Shown: positions 47,004 through 56,149 of the stretch, one piece after another
Layout: every line of letters begins with the position of its first letter
Numbering within the stretch: the first letter of the stretch is position 1
Assembly (NCBI GenBank): GCA_020621405.1
Contig: JAHRYN010000008.1
Location: forward strand, 57,631 to 121,630
Reading direction: 5' to 3'
DNA from: Betaproteobacteria bacterium
GTDB taxonomy: Bacteria > Pseudomonadota > Gammaproteobacteria > Burkholderiales > Rhodocyclaceae
DNA length: 64,000 nucleotides
Position numbers and translations under genes: made by a program
The notes under the pieces: generated by a model
What the model was told of the DNA's origin: nothing
Seen by the model: only the letters and a program-made list of their open reading frames with translations
Databases searched by the model: none

Positions 47004-47525
47004 ATGGCCACCGACATCCCGCGCTTAGCCGCCACCGACGTGCCTTTCAAGACATCTGCCGGGCGCGCGGAGATGGCGCGGAGAAGCATGGAACTCGGCA
47101 CACTCGAGCGCGCACTGCTGATCGTGGTGGATGGGCGGCAGGATATTGCCGCCCTGTTTGCCGCCCTCGGCCGGCGGGACACCGGGGATGACGCGGCGCT
47201 GGCTGCCCTGCGCAGGCTGGCCGGACTGGGACTGGTGGCAACCGGCGCGGAAGCGCTGCCACCGGCAACGCAGCGCAAGTCACTGGCGCTGGCCAGACTC
47301 TACCTGATCGAAAGTACCGGCCGGGCGCTGCGCGCGCAGGCTACGCACCTGCAGCCGCTGTTGCGCGAGGCGGTCGACGAGCCCTCGCTGCTGCGCGCGC
47401 TCGCGGCCTGCCACCAGGCGCTGGTACATGCGGGAGCCCGCGGGCAAGCCGACGCGATACGGGCGCGCTGCCTCGAATTGCTGCCGGTCAGTCCGCCAAT
47501 GCCGCCCGCAGCAGAGGGCCGTTGA
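47004..47525 (+). CDS. Hypothetical protein inserted between flgJ and flgK on the opposite strand
   Basis: 173 residues from ATG 47004 (MATDIPRLAATDVPFKTSAG); the frame extends to 46926 across the flgK promoter. It is soluble and Ala/Leu/Arg-rich. The segment MELGTLERALLIVVDGRQDI followed by a helical region and GLVATG resembles a small winged-helix-like module, but no family is certain. The codon pattern is similar to its neighbours. It is convergent with flgJ, overlapping its last 38 bases. A flagellar or regulatory role is only suggested by position. Confidence 0.6.
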   Translation: MATDIPRLAATDVPFKTSAGRAEMARRSMELGTLERALLIVVDGRQDIAALFAALGRRDTGDDAALAALRRLAGLGLVATGAEALPPATQRKSLALARLYLIESTGRALRAQATHLQPLLREAVDEPSLLRALAACHQALVHAGARGQADAIRARCLELLPVSPPMPPAAEGR

Positions 47526-48456
47526 TGATGCGTTCGAGCTTGGCGCCGTACATGGGATCGGTGGCATAACCCGACTGCTGCAGTCCGCGCGCGAAGCTGC
47601 TGGCGTCCTGCGCGCCGACCACGCGCGCGTAGCGCGGCTGGTTGGTCAGCAGCTGGGCGTAGTCGGCAAAGCTTTCTTCATAGGACCCGTAGCGGCGGAA
47701 GGCGTCGGTCTGGCTGGTCCATTTGCCGTCGATGAATTCGTTGGCGGCAACGCTGAGCGTCTGACCCTGCCAGCTGCTGCCGGCCTTGATGTTGAACAGG
47801 TTGTGGCTGGGCGAACCATCGGCCGCGGTCAGTTCGGAACGGCCCCAGCCGGTTTCCAGTGCGGCCTGGGCCACCAGGAACTGCGCCGGAATGCCGGTCG
47901 CCCTGCTGGCCGTCAGCGCCGCCGGCCAGACGCGTTCGACGAAGGCACGCGCATGGGCGGGCACGTCGCGGCCGATCGGCGGAGGCTGATCCGCCGCGAT
48001 ACCGGCAATGGCCGAGTCGACACGCGTTGCCGCAGCGCCCTGCAAGGTCTGCCGGTAAGCGGCAGACCTTGCCGCCGGCAGCACCGGCTGACCGGAAAAG
48101 GCCCCGGCATCGGACAGCGGCTTCAGGTTTATCGGTTTAGTGGGATCGGCATGCGTCGCGTTGGCCGACAGCTGGCGCTCGAGCACCTTGGCCAGTCCCG
48201 TTCCGCCGCCTTCGGTCATGACCTGCGCCCACTGCTGGTCGAGCAGATCCTGGTAGGTCTTGGTTTCCTGTCCGCCGAACAGTTCGTCGCCGGGCGAGGC
48301 CTCGCGCATCGACTTGATCACCACCTGCAGGAACATGGCCTCGAACTGTTTGGCTGCAGCCTTCAGCGCTTCCGGCGAATTGTCGTGTGCGGCACGGCGC
48401 AGCACGTCCAGTCCGCGTACATCGGCCGCCAGCGTGTTGAGCGCGCTGTTTTCCAT
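47488..48456 (-). CDS. flgJ: Flagellar rod assembly protein / muramidase FlgJ
   Basis: 322 residues, bifunctional. The N-terminal rod-binding domain (SPEALKAAAKQFEAMFLQVV) caps the growing rod; the C-terminal glucosaminidase-type domain (PAQFLVAQAALETGWGRSEL, with catalytic Glu, and NLFNIKAGSSWQG) cuts peptidoglycan to let the rod through. Its ATG shares one base with the flgI stop. Confidence 0.95.
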   Translation of the reverse strand: MENSALNTLAADVRGLDVLRRAAHDNSPEALKAAAKQFEAMFLQVVIKSMREASPGDELFGGQETKTYQDLLDQQWAQVMTEGGGTGLAKVLERQLSANATHADPTKPINLKPLSDAGAFSGQPVLPAARSAAYRQTLQGAAATRVDSAIAGIAADQPPPIGRDVPAHARAFVERVWPAALTASRATGIPAQFLVAQAALETGWGRSELTAADGSPSHNLFNIKAGSSWQGQTLSVAANEFIDGKWTSQTDAFRRYGSYEESFADYAQLLTNQPRYARVVGAQDASSFARGLQQSGYATDPMYGAKLERIINGPLLRAALAD

Positions 48457-49553
48457 CAGATGACCTCAAGTTCGGCGCGCAGTGCGCCCGCCGCCTTCAT
48501 CGCCTGCAGGATGATGATGAGGTCCTGCGGATTGGCGCCCAGCGCATTGAGCGCACGCACGACCTCGGACAGGTTGGCGCCTTTCTTCACATTGATCAGC
48601 GCGCTGCCTTCCTGCTGGATGTCGATCTGGTTGCGTTCGGCGGTCACCGTCTTGCCGCCGGACAGCGGTGCCGGCTGGCTGATGACCGGCTCGGACGTCA
48701 CCGTGACCGACAGATTGCCGTGGGCCACGGCGCAGGCATCGAGCGTGACCGCCTGGTTCATCACCACCGAACCGGTACGCGAATTGACGATCACCTTGGC
48801 CGCCTGCAGCGCTGGCGTCACGTCGAGGTTTTCCAGCCGGCTCATGAAGGCCACGCGCTGGTTCGGGTCCATCGGCGCCCGCACCTGGATGCGCCGCGCA
48901 TCGACCGCGACCGCCGTACCCGGCGGGTTGTTGGCGTTGATCACATCGACCATGCGCTGGATCGTGCTGAAGTCGGTCGTGTTGGTTTCCAGATTGACGA
49001 ATTCACCTTCGCCGACGCTGTTCGGTACCGCGCGTTCGACCGTGGCACCGCCGGCGATGCGGCCGACCGACAGGTGATTGATCGTGACCGACGCACCGCC
49101 GGCCGAGGCGCCGATGCCGCCGACCACGACATTGCCCTGGGCGATCGCGTACACCTGACCGTCGGCGCCCTTGAGCGGCGTCATGACCAGTGTGCCGCCG
49201 CGCAGGCTCTTGGCGTTGCCCATCGACGACACGGTGACATCCACCGGCTGTCCGGGCCGCGCGAAGGCCGGCAGGTTGGAGGTCACCATGACCGCCGCGA
49301 CGTTCTTCAGCTGCAGGTTCTGGCCGGGCGGCAGCGTGACGCCCATATTGCCGAGCATGTTGATCACGCTCTGCACGGTAAAAGGCGTCTGCGTGGTCTG
49401 GTCGCCCGAGCCGTCCAGGCCGACCACCAGTCCGTAGCCGATCAGCTGGTTGTTGCGCACGCCGGACAGCGCGGCCAGGTCCTTGATGCGTTCGGCGTGT
49501 ACCGGCAGTGCGGTCAGCAGCGCCAGCAGCAGGAATGTCGTGATGCGTCTCAT
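48456..49553 (-). CDS. flgI: Flagellar P-ring protein
   Basis: 365 residues with a Sec signal peptide (MRRITTFLLLALLTALPVHA) and the P-ring start ERIKDLAALSGVRNNQLIGY. It forms the peptidoglycan-embedded bushing around the rod. ATG 49553 gives the signal peptide directly; the frame begins seven codons earlier. One-base overlap with flgJ. Confidence 0.96.
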   Translation of the reverse strand: MRRITTFLLLALLTALPVHAERIKDLAALSGVRNNQLIGYGLVVGLDGSGDQTTQTPFTVQSVINMLGNMGVTLPPGQNLQLKNVAAVMVTSNLPAFARPGQPVDVTVSSMGNAKSLRGGTLVMTPLKGADGQVYAIAQGNVVVGGIGASAGGASVTINHLSVGRIAGGATVERAVPNSVGEGEFVNLETNTTDFSTIQRMVDVINANNPPGTAVAVDARRIQVRAPMDPNQRVAFMSRLENLDVTPALQAAKVIVNSRTGSVVMNQAVTLDACAVAHGNLSVTVTSEPVISQPAPLSGGKTVTAERNQIDIQQEGSALINVKKGANLSEVVRALNALGANPQDLIIILQAMKAAGALRAELEVI

Positions 49554-49657
49554 GATGTTTCGCCCTCCGGGCATCGGGACTACGGCCTTGTTATACGCCG
49601 GCCCCGCCGCCTTCGATGGCTGGAAAAGATGGCAAATCGCCCCTCAAGAACGTCCGC

Positions 49658-50356
49658 TCACAGTGGCAGGAAGGTCAGGAAGAAACGGCCCAGCCAGCCC
49701 ATGACCTGAGCTTCGTCGATGTAGCCACTGGCGCGGTATTCGATGCGCGCATCGGCAACCTGCGTCGACTGCACCGTATTGCTGCCCGTGACCTGGGTCG
49801 GATTGACCACGCCGGAGAAGCGGATGTACTCGTTGCCCTGGTTGATCGCCACCTGCTTTTCGCCAGACACCAGCAGATTGCCGTTCGGCAGCACCTCGAT
49901 CACGGTGACCGTGATGGTGCCGGTGAAGTTGTTGTCGGCAGAAGATGCCCCCTTGCCGGCAAAAGTGTTCGCTCCGTTTGCCGTCAGCGCGGTGTCCTTC
50001 AGGCTGTTGCTGAGCGGCAGCCCGACCATGGTCGGAATGCCGACCGACACGTCATCCTTGCGCTCGGCCGAACTGCCTGACTTCTTGGCCGCCTGCGTGC
50101 GTTCGCTGATGTTGATGACGATCGTGTCGCCGACATTGCGTGCCCGACGATCCTCGAACAGCGGGCGCGCCGCGCCCGCCTGATAGATCGCGCCGCCGTT
50201 CTGCACGTAATCGTTGCGCGGCGCCGGACGTATGGTCATCGGCTGATGGACGGCGGTCGGCGGCGTGGTGTTGCAGCCGGCCAGAATTGCCGCCACCGCC
50301 ATGACGACGACGAAGCCGGCGGCGCGTGCGATCAGATGGATGCGTTGCGGATTCAT
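49658..50356 (-). CDS. flgH: Flagellar L-ring protein
   Basis: 232 residues, an outer-membrane lipoprotein with lipobox in [18 protein letters not shown]. Conserved parts are [29 protein letters not shown] in adjoining pieces, [20 protein letters not shown] and the C-terminal [20 protein letters not shown]. It forms the outer bushing of the basal body. Starts 21 bases after flgG. Confidence 0.96.
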   Translation of the reverse strand: MNPQRIHLIARAAGFVVVMAVAAILAGCNTTPPTAVHQPMTIRPAPRNDYVQNGGAIYQAGAARPLFEDRRARNVGDTIVINISERTQAAKKSGSSAERKDDVSVGIPTMVGLPLSNSLKDTALTANGANTFAGKGASSADNNFTGTITVTVIEVLPNGNLLVSGEKQVAINQGNEYIRFSGVVNPTQVTGSNTVQSTQVADARIEYRASGYIDEAQVMGWLGRFFLTFLPL

Positions 50357-50377
50357 GATGTTCTCTCCAACCGGAAA

Positions 50378-51160
50378 TCAGAGTTGGGTCAGGCGTGCCA
50401 GCATCTGGTCGGAGGTCGTGATGGCCTTCGAATTGATTTCATACGCGCGCTGGGTCTGGATCATGCTGACCAGTTCCTCGACCACATTCACGTTCGACGT
50501 TTCGACGAAGCCCTGGTTGAGCAGGCCGGCACCGTTGCTGCCCGGAGTATTCGGCGTCGGCGTGCCGCTGGAGGCGGTTTCGACGTAGAGATTTTCGCCG
50601 ACGCTCTGCAGGCCGCCGGTATTGACGAAGGTGGCGAGTTGCAGCTGACCGATCTGGGTCGGCGCCGACTGGCCGGCCTGCAGCGCGCTCACCACGCCGT
50701 CGCGGCCGATGGTCAGCGATATCGCATCGCCCGGAATGGTGATCTGCGGCTGCACCGGAAAGCCGCTGGACGTCACCAGCACGCCCTGCGCATCCTTCTG
50801 GAAGGCGCCGTCACGGGTATAGGACAGCGTGCCATCCGGCATCTGGATCTGGAAGAAGCCTTCGCCCTGGACCGCGACGTCGAGCGAATTGCTGGTCTGC
50901 TGCAGGTTGCCCTGGGTGTGGATGCGTTCGGTAGCCACCGGACGCACGCCGGTACCGATCTGCAGGCCCGACGGAATGGTGTTCTGCTGAGTGTTCAGCG
51001 CACCCGGCTGGCGGATGGTCTGGTACAGCATGTCCTCGAACACGGCGCGCGCGCGCTTGAAGCCGTTGGTGCTGACGTTGGCAAGGTTGTTGGTGATGAC
51101 ATCGAGCTGCGTCTGATGTGCATCCATGCCGGTGCGGGCAATCCACAGCGAACGGATCAT
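50378..51160 (-). CDS. flgG: Flagellar distal rod protein FlgG
   Basis: 260 residues, the usual size. The start [20 protein letters not shown] and [16 protein letters not shown] is the axial signature; the C-terminus [20 protein letters not shown] is the matching helix. It forms the distal rod. Lies between flgF and flgH with short gaps. Confidence 0.97.
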   Translation of the reverse strand: MIRSLWIARTGMDAHQTQLDVITNNLANVSTNGFKRARAVFEDMLYQTIRQPGALNTQQNTIPSGLQIGTGVRPVATERIHTQGNLQQTSNSLDVAVQGEGFFQIQMPDGTLSYTRDGAFQKDAQGVLVTSSGFPVQPQITIPGDAISLTIGRDGVVSALQAGQSAPTQIGQLQLATFVNTGGLQSVGENLYVETASSGTPTPNTPGSNGAGLLNQGFVETSNVNVVEELVSMIQTQRAYEINSKAITTSDQMLARLTQL

Positions 51161-51175
51161 GGTCGTTGACTCCGG

Positions 51176-51916
51176 TTATCGGTTGGACAGCGTCTGCGTC
51201 GCTGCCTGATCGTTGCGCTCTGCCGTCTGCAGCATGCGCGTCTGCATTTCGAACTGGCGGGACAGAGAAATCATCGCCACCACCTGATCCACCACATTCA
51301 CATTGCTGCCTTCGAGGTAGCCACCTGCTACACGCACGTTCTGTGCCTGCGGCGCCGGCCCCGGCGTGGTCACGCGGAACAGGCCGTCCTCGCCACGCTT
51401 GAGCGTGTTCTCTGGCGGATCGACCAGCTTCAGGCGGCCGATCTGGTTGACCTGATTGACACCGCCGGTGCGCTGCACGGCCGACAGCGTGCCGTCGGCC
51501 CCGATCGTGATGTCGTTGTCGGGTGGCAGCGTGATCGGTCCGGATTCGCCCTGGATGGGGATGCCATTGTGGTTCTGCAGCACGCCATTCGGACTGACTT
51601 CAAGATGGCCGTTGCGCGTGTAGGCCTCGCTGCCGTCGGGCATGGCCAGCGCCAGCCAGCCGCTGCCCTGCACCGCGACGTCGAGGGTGCGTCCGGTCTG
51701 CTGCAGCGGCCCGGGGGCGAAGTTGTTGCGCACGCTGGCATCGACCACAAAGGCGCGCGAAGCGAGCGCCTCGCTCTCGACCGGTACCGCGCGCAAGCGG
51801 TGCTCCTCGGACCGGTAGCCGGTCGACGACGCGTTGGCGAGGTTCTGCGCGACCGAGGCCTGACGCTCCAGCGTCCATTTGGCTCCGGTCATTGCGGTGT
51901 AGATGACGCGATCCAT
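51176..51916 (-). CDS. flgF: Flagellar proximal rod protein FlgF
   Basis: 246 residues. N-terminus MDRVIYTAMTGAKWTLERQA, the middle GSGWLALAMPDGSEAYTRNG, and C-terminus SNVNVVDQVVAMISLSRQFE identify FlgF rather than FlgG or FlgE. Proximal rod component. Confidence 0.96.
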   Translation of the reverse strand: MDRVIYTAMTGAKWTLERQASVAQNLANASSTGYRSEEHRLRAVPVESEALASRAFVVDASVRNNFAPGPLQQTGRTLDVAVQGSGWLALAMPDGSEAYTRNGHLEVSPNGVLQNHNGIPIQGESGPITLPPDNDITIGADGTLSAVQRTGGVNQVNQIGRLKLVDPPENTLKRGEDGLFRVTTPGPAPQAQNVRVAGGYLEGSNVNVVDQVVAMISLSRQFEMQTRMLQTAERNDQAATQTLSNR

Positions 51917-51935
51917 GGCGATGCCTCAGTGGTGC

Positions 51936-53153
51936 TCAGCGCAGGTTGACCAGGGTCTGCATGATCTGGTCCTGGGTCTTGATCGACTGCGCGTTCGCCT
52001 GGTAGGCGCGCTGCTGGGTGATCATGTTGACCAGTTCCGCCGTCAGATCGACGTTCGAATCCTCGACTGCGCCCGGCTGCAGCGCACCGCGGCTGCCGGT
52101 ACCCGGCACGCCAACCGCCGGGGGACCCGAGGTCGAGGTTTCCGCCCACGCATTGCTGCCCAGCTGCGTCATGCCGTTCGGATTCTGGAAGGTCGCGATC
52201 ACGACCTGACCGAGATTGCGCGACTGACCGTTCGTATAGCGGCCCTGCAGCACGCCGCTGGGCGAAACGCTGATGCCCGACAGACGGCCAGACGCGAAGC
52301 CGTCCTGCGTGACCGCATTGACGCTGAACGAGGTACCGAACTGCGTCGAATTGGCCAGATTCATGTTGTAGGCCAGCGGGCTGGCTGCACCGGTGGTGAT
52401 CGCGAACGACTGCGCGACGGTCGACGGACCGACCAGCGCTCCGCTCGAATCGAAGGTGACGGTCGTCGCCGCACTCGGCGTTCCGCCGTCGAGCGCCGTG
52501 TACATGCTCCACTGGTTGGGCGTCGCCGTCTTGGCGAAGTAAGCCGACATGATGTGCGAATTGCCGAGCGAGTCGTAGGTGGTCACCGACGTCGAGTACG
52601 AAAAGCTGGTCGTGTCGCTGGGCGAGAACGTGGCCGTTGCCGGCGGAGACAGGCGGGAATCAAGATTGACGGCCAGGTCGGTATCGCCCGTGGCACGCGG
52701 ATCGCCGCCGCTGAGTGCGGTGTCGATGCGCAGGTCGATCGGATTCGTCACCACGATGTTGTCGTTGGCGTCCGTGCCGTAACCGGTCACGCGGTAGCCC
52801 GACGCATTGACGATGTAGCCCGACTTGTCGACCGAGAACTGGCCATTGCGCGAGTACAGCGTGGTGCCGCCGTCGCTCAGGCGGAAGAAACCTTCACCGT
52901 TGATCGCCAGATCGAGCGGATTGCTGGTGACCGTGATGTTGCCCTGCGAGAATTCCTGTGCCACGCCATTGACCGTGGCGCCGATGCCGATCTGTGCCCC
53001 ACCGCCGCCACCCAGCGTCGAGGCATACAGGTCAGAGAACTGGGCCTCCGACTGCTTGAAGCCGACGGTGGTCGAGTTGGCCACGTTGTTGCTGATGGCA
53101 TCGAGTGCCTTGGAGGCGATGTTGAGGCCGGAAAGCCCTTGCTGGAAGGCCAT
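51936..53153 (-). CDS. flgE: Flagellar hook protein
   Basis: 405 residues. N-terminus MAFQQGLSGLNIASKALDAI with NNVANSTTVGFKQSEAQF, a hook-specific variable middle (about 140-300), and C-terminus DSNVDLTAELVNMITQQRAY QANAQSIKTQD in adjoining pieces. It polymerises into the universal joint. 14 bases after flgD. Confidence 0.97.
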   Translation of the reverse strand: MAFQQGLSGLNIASKALDAISNNVANSTTVGFKQSEAQFSDLYASTLGGGGGAQIGIGATVNGVAQEFSQGNITVTSNPLDLAINGEGFFRLSDGGTTLYSRNGQFSVDKSGYIVNASGYRVTGYGTDANDNIVVTNPIDLRIDTALSGGDPRATGDTDLAVNLDSRLSPPATATFSPSDTTSFSYSTSVTTYDSLGNSHIMSAYFAKTATPNQWSMYTALDGGTPSAATTVTFDSSGALVGPSTVAQSFAITTGAASPLAYNMNLANSTQFGTSFSVNAVTQDGFASGRLSGISVSPSGVLQGRYTNGQSRNLGQVVIATFQNPNGMTQLGSNAWAETSTSGPPAVGVPGTGSRGALQPGAVEDSNVDLTAELVNMITQQRAYQANAQSIKTQDQIMQTLVNLR

Positions 53154-53167
53154 GATTCAACTCCCGA

Positions 53168-53845
53168 TCAGTAGATCTGTTTGATGTTGTCGATGCTGAC
53201 CAGATCCTTCTGGCCTACATCGAGCCGGGTGACGCCGCCCGTCCGTTCAATGCTCTTGACCACGCTCAGTTCGAGCGGTGTAGTCACTGGCGTCGAAGTC
53301 CCCTGGGCCGCCTTGGCGGTGAAGGAGTACTTGCCATCATTAGCAACCGCCGTGCCAGAAGCATCCTTGCCGTCCCATATGAATTGGGCGATGCCGGTAT
53401 CCTGCGGACCGAGTTCAAGCTCCCGCACAACGGCGCCGCTGGCGCTCTTGATCGTGACCTTGACGCTGTCGGCCGGCGAGGCGAGTTCGACGCCCCCCAT
53501 CGACTTGCCATTGACCAGCTCGAGCTTGGAACCTTCGACCAGCACTGCGTGGCCGACCAGAGCGGCTGCCTGCAGCTGCTGCGCCTCGGACGAGCTCGCG
53601 GTCAGCTTTTCCAGCGTGGAGTTCAGCTTGCTGATCCCGTCCACCGTGCTGATCTGCGCCAGTTGCGACGTGACCTGCGCGTTGTCCATCGGATTCAGCG
53701 GGTCCTGCATCTTGAGCTGCGTGGTCAGCAGGGTCAGGAAGCGGTTCTGCGCATCGGCCGTCTTCGACGTCGAGTCGGCTTTCGTGCCGTTGAGTGCGCT
53801 GTAGATGTCTGCAGCGCTGTTGCCGCTGACCGGATTGGTCGCCAT
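53168..53845 (-). CDS. flgD: Flagellar hook-capping scaffold FlgD
   Basis: 225 residues. The N-terminal LLTTQLKMQDPLNPMDNAQV is diagnostic; a C-terminal FlgD Ig/Tudor-like part follows (VTIKSASGAVVRELELGPQD, FIWDGKDASGTAV). FlgD caps the growing hook and is discarded when FlgK arrives. Confidence 0.96.
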   Translation of the reverse strand: MATNPVSGNSAADIYSALNGTKADSTSKTADAQNRFLTLLTTQLKMQDPLNPMDNAQVTSQLAQISTVDGISKLNSTLEKLTASSSEAQQLQAAALVGHAVLVEGSKLELVNGKSMGGVELASPADSVKVTIKSASGAVVRELELGPQDTGIAQFIWDGKDASGTAVANDGKYSFTAKAAQGTSTPVTTPLELSVVKSIERTGGVTRLDVGQKDLVSIDNIKQIY

Positions 53846-53856
53846 GACGAGTCTCC

Positions 53857-54267
53857 TTACTGACCGATGGTGAGTGTCTTGAGCATCAGCTGCTTCGCGG
53901 TGTTCATCATTTCCGCGTTGGTCTGATACGAGCGTGAGGCGGAAATCATGTTCACCATCTCTTCCACCACATTGACGTTGGGCATCTGTACATAGCCGTC
54001 CGCGTTGGCGGCCGGGTTGGTCGGGTCGTAGGTGGTGCGCATCGGCGCCGCGCTCTCGACGATCTGCGTCACGCGCACGCCGCTGGCGTCACCACCGTCG
54101 CTGACCGGACGCGCCTCGAACACCACCTGCTTGGCGCGATAGGGCTGACCGTTGGCCGACGTCACCGAATCGGCGTTGGCCAGATTGCTCGATACGGTGT
54201 TCAGGCGGACCGACTGGGCGGTCAGTGCCGAACCTGCAATGCCGAATACATTGAACATGTTTCCCAT
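53857..54267 (-). CDS. flgC: Flagellar proximal rod protein FlgC
   Basis: 136 residues. [20 protein letters not shown] with [20 protein letters not shown] at the start and [20 protein letters not shown] at the end are the FlgC pattern. Rod component, 12 bases after flgB. Confidence 0.96.
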   Translation of the reverse strand: MGNMFNVFGIAGSALTAQSVRLNTVSSNLANADSVTSANGQPYRAKQVVFEARPVSDGGDASGVRVTQIVESAAPMRTTYDPTNPAANADGYVQMPNVNVVEEMVNMISASRSYQTNAEMMNTAKQLMLKTLTIGQ

Positions 54268-54279
54268 GATTCAGCCTCC

Positions 54280-54687
54280 TTACTGGCCCTGGATCGCGTT
54301 CTGCATGGTGCGCAGGCGACCGCTGATGAAGGTGAGCAGCGCTTCGTACTGCACCGAGTTCTCGGCGAATGCCGACCGTTCGACATCCATGTCCACCGTG
54401 TTGCCGTCGACGCTGGACTGCGTTTCTGTGCGGAACTTCAGCGCCTGGTCCATCAGACCGTCGGCCTTCGCCTCAAGATGCTGCGACGAGGTGCGCGCCA
54501 GTGCCACCGGACCGCCAACCTTGCCGCCCATCGCGCTGTCGAGTGCGCTGCGGAAGTCCAGATCGCGCGCCTTGTAGTTCGGCGTGTCGGCGTTGGCGAT
54601 GTTGGATGCAATCGCCTGCTGGCGAGTGGCCCGCACGCCAAGTGCGGCCTGGGGAAGATCTAGCAGTCGGTCTAGCGGTGTCGGCAT
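54280..54687 (-). CDS. flgB: Flagellar proximal rod protein FlgB
   Basis: 135 residues. ATRQQAIASNIANADTPNYK ARDLDF in adjoining pieces is the FlgB signature. First gene of the flgBCDEFGHIJ run. ATG 54687 fits the family N-terminus; the ribosome site is weak (GGGATA). A sigma-54-like element ends only 15 bases upstream, which is unusually close. Confidence 0.95.
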   Translation of the reverse strand: MPTPLDRLLDLPQAALGVRATRQQAIASNIANADTPNYKARDLDFRSALDSAMGGKVGGPVALARTSSQHLEAKADGLMDQALKFRTETQSSVDGNTVDMDVERSAFAENSVQYEALLTFISGRLRTMQNAIQGQ

Positions 54688-54996
54688 GATGGGTATCCCA
54701 TTGCAGCTATCGTGCCAGGCACTCTAGAGGGCGATGGCTCCGCTGGATCGGCAAAAAAGGACGGTTCGCACCCCGCCTTTCCGGGGGTTCTGCCGCCCAA
54801 AAGCGGCAAAGCTTGCCGCCCCGGAGCCTTCAAAATTCCCGCAAACCCAGTACTGACAAGGGTTTCAGCGCCGGCAAACAGGACATGCCGCAGGCCGGGA
54901 CCTCCGATCCGGAACAGCACGGTCCTTCACGTCCTATTTCCGGCATCGATCGCTCCGGCCGCGTGGTGCAATGTCGGCAACGAAGAGGAGTCCGCC
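54688..54996. promoter_or_regulatory. flgB-flgA divergent regulatory region
   Basis: Bases between the divergent flgB and flgA genes. On the minus strand TGGCAC-GATAG-CTGCA (plus 54702-54717) is one base from the sigma-54 consensus TGGCAC-N5-TTGCA, but it leaves almost no untranslated leader for flgB. At 54803-54819 there is a near-perfect palindrome, GCGGCAAAGCTTGCCGC, which could bind the flagellar master regulator. Apart from GAAGAGGAG before flgA, nothing else is recognisable. Confidence 0.4.
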
Positions 54997-55689
54997 ATGT
55001 TGCGTTGTCTGATACCGCTGATCGGCATTGCGCTGTGCAGCGTCACGTTTGCCCAGTCCGCCGCGCCATCCGACCCGGAAGCGTTGCGCCGTACGGCAGA
55101 CAGCTTCCTGCGTGCCCAGACCGCCGGCATGCCCGGCCGCCCCGGCGTCGAGGTCGGCCAGCCCGATGCACGTCTGACGCTGACCGGCTGCAGCGTGCTC
55201 GAAGCCTTCCTGCCGCCCGGTACGCGCGCCTGGGGCCGGATCAGCGTCGGCGTGCGCTGCATTTCCGGCGCCTCCTGGACCGTCTACATTCCAGCCCGCA
55301 TACGCGTCGAGGGCGAATATCTGGTGGCCGCGCGCGCGCTCGGCCGTGGTCAGGTGATTGCCGAGGGCGACTACGGTGTCATGCGCGGCGATCTCACCGA
55401 ACTGCCGCCGAACATGGTGACCGATCCGCAGCAGGCGATCGGCCAGTCGGTGAATGCCGCCATCGCCGCCGGCCAGCCCTTGCGGGCGGACTGGCTGCGC
55501 GCGCCGGTCGCCGTGCAGCAGGGCCAGATCGTGAAGCTGTTCGCACGCGGCAACGGCTTTGCCGTCAGCCATGACGGCCGGGCACTGGCCAGCGCACAAT
55601 CCGGCCAGACCGTGCAGGTCCGCACCGGCGGCGGACAGGTCGTCAGCGGTGTCGCCCGCCCCGGAGGACAGGTCGAAGTCGTCTATTGA
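54997..55689 (+). CDS. flgA: Flagellar P-ring assembly chaperone FlgA
   Basis: 230 residues. Sec signal peptide (MLRCLIPLIGIALCSVTFAQ), then the SAF domain in the C-terminal half (VAARALGRGQVIAEGDYGVM, AAIAAGQPLRADWL, VQQGQIVKLFARGNGFAVSH). It is a periplasmic chaperone for FlgI. The ATG at 54997 has GAGGAG upstream; the frame before it is not conserved. Confidence 0.94.
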   Translation: MLRCLIPLIGIALCSVTFAQSAAPSDPEALRRTADSFLRAQTAGMPGRPGVEVGQPDARLTLTGCSVLEAFLPPGTRAWGRISVGVRCISGASWTVYIPARIRVEGEYLVAARALGRGQVIAEGDYGVMRGDLTELPPNMVTDPQQAIGQSVNAAIAAGQPLRADWLRAPVAVQQGQIVKLFARGNGFAVSHDGRALASAQSGQTVQVRTGGGQVVSGVARPGGQVEVVY

Positions 55690-55775
55690 ATGTGTCATGC
55701 GGGTCGCAACCCGCGCCAGTGCTTGGTATATTCGCGAATGTGCCGCCGTGTAGGACGGCTCCCTACAAAAAGTCC

Positions 55776-55802
55776 TAAAGTTTTGGAGGGGGGTCGTCGT
55801 AA
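55776..55802 (+). promoter_or_regulatory. Sigma-28 (FliA) promoter for flgMN
   Basis: A perfect TAAAGTTT (55776-55783), 11 bases, then CGTCGTAA (55795-55802). The last five bases match the flgK promoter -10. Transcription would start near 55809. A class-3 promoter before the anti-sigma factor gene is usual for flgM. Confidence 0.65.
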
Positions 55803-55834
55803 TAACGGTCGAACGTCTTATGAAAGGGTTCATC

Positions 55835-56149
55835 GTGAAAATCGACGGAACTGGAAAACCGATCAGTCCGACCGCAACATCGGCCACCCGTGGCTCGTCC
55901 AGCACAAGTTCGACCAAGCCTGCTGCTGCATCCGCAACGTCTGGCGCCCAGATCGACATCTCGGGCACATCCTCGCGACTGCGCGAGCTGGAAGCGACCA
56001 TCGCCAACGTGCCGGTGGTCGACAGCGCCCGCGTTGACGAGATCAAGCAGGCGATTTCGGACGGCCGCTTCAAGGTCAATGCCGATCGCGTGGCAGACAG
56101 CCTGATCGAAAACGTGCGCCAGATGCTGAACGCCCGCCCGGCTACCTGA
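55835..56149 (+). CDS. flgM: Anti-sigma-28 factor FlgM
   Basis: FlgM binds FliA until the hook is complete and is then exported. The C-terminal binding helices are clear: DSARVDEIKQAISDGRFKVN ADRVADSLIENV in adjoining pieces. The N-terminal half is disordered (Ser/Thr/Ala-rich). The start is probably the GTG at 55835 (KIDGTGKPIS, 104 residues), with AAAGGG six bases upstream and a usable leader from the sigma-28 promoter. The in-frame ATG at 55820 would add five residues but has no ribosome site. The stop shares one base with the flgN ATG. Confidence 0.92.
   Translation: MKIDGTGKPISPTATSATRGSSSTSSTKPAAASATSGAQIDISGTSSRLRELEATIANVPVVDSARVDEIKQAISDGRFKVNADRVADSLIENVRQMLNARPAT

Noticed and set aside
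43661-47278. Single 1,205-codon open frame covering flgL and the flgK region
   Set aside because: Only the last 429 codons encode FlgL with a canonical start. The upstream part is an out-of-frame shadow of flgK; high GC leaves few stops.
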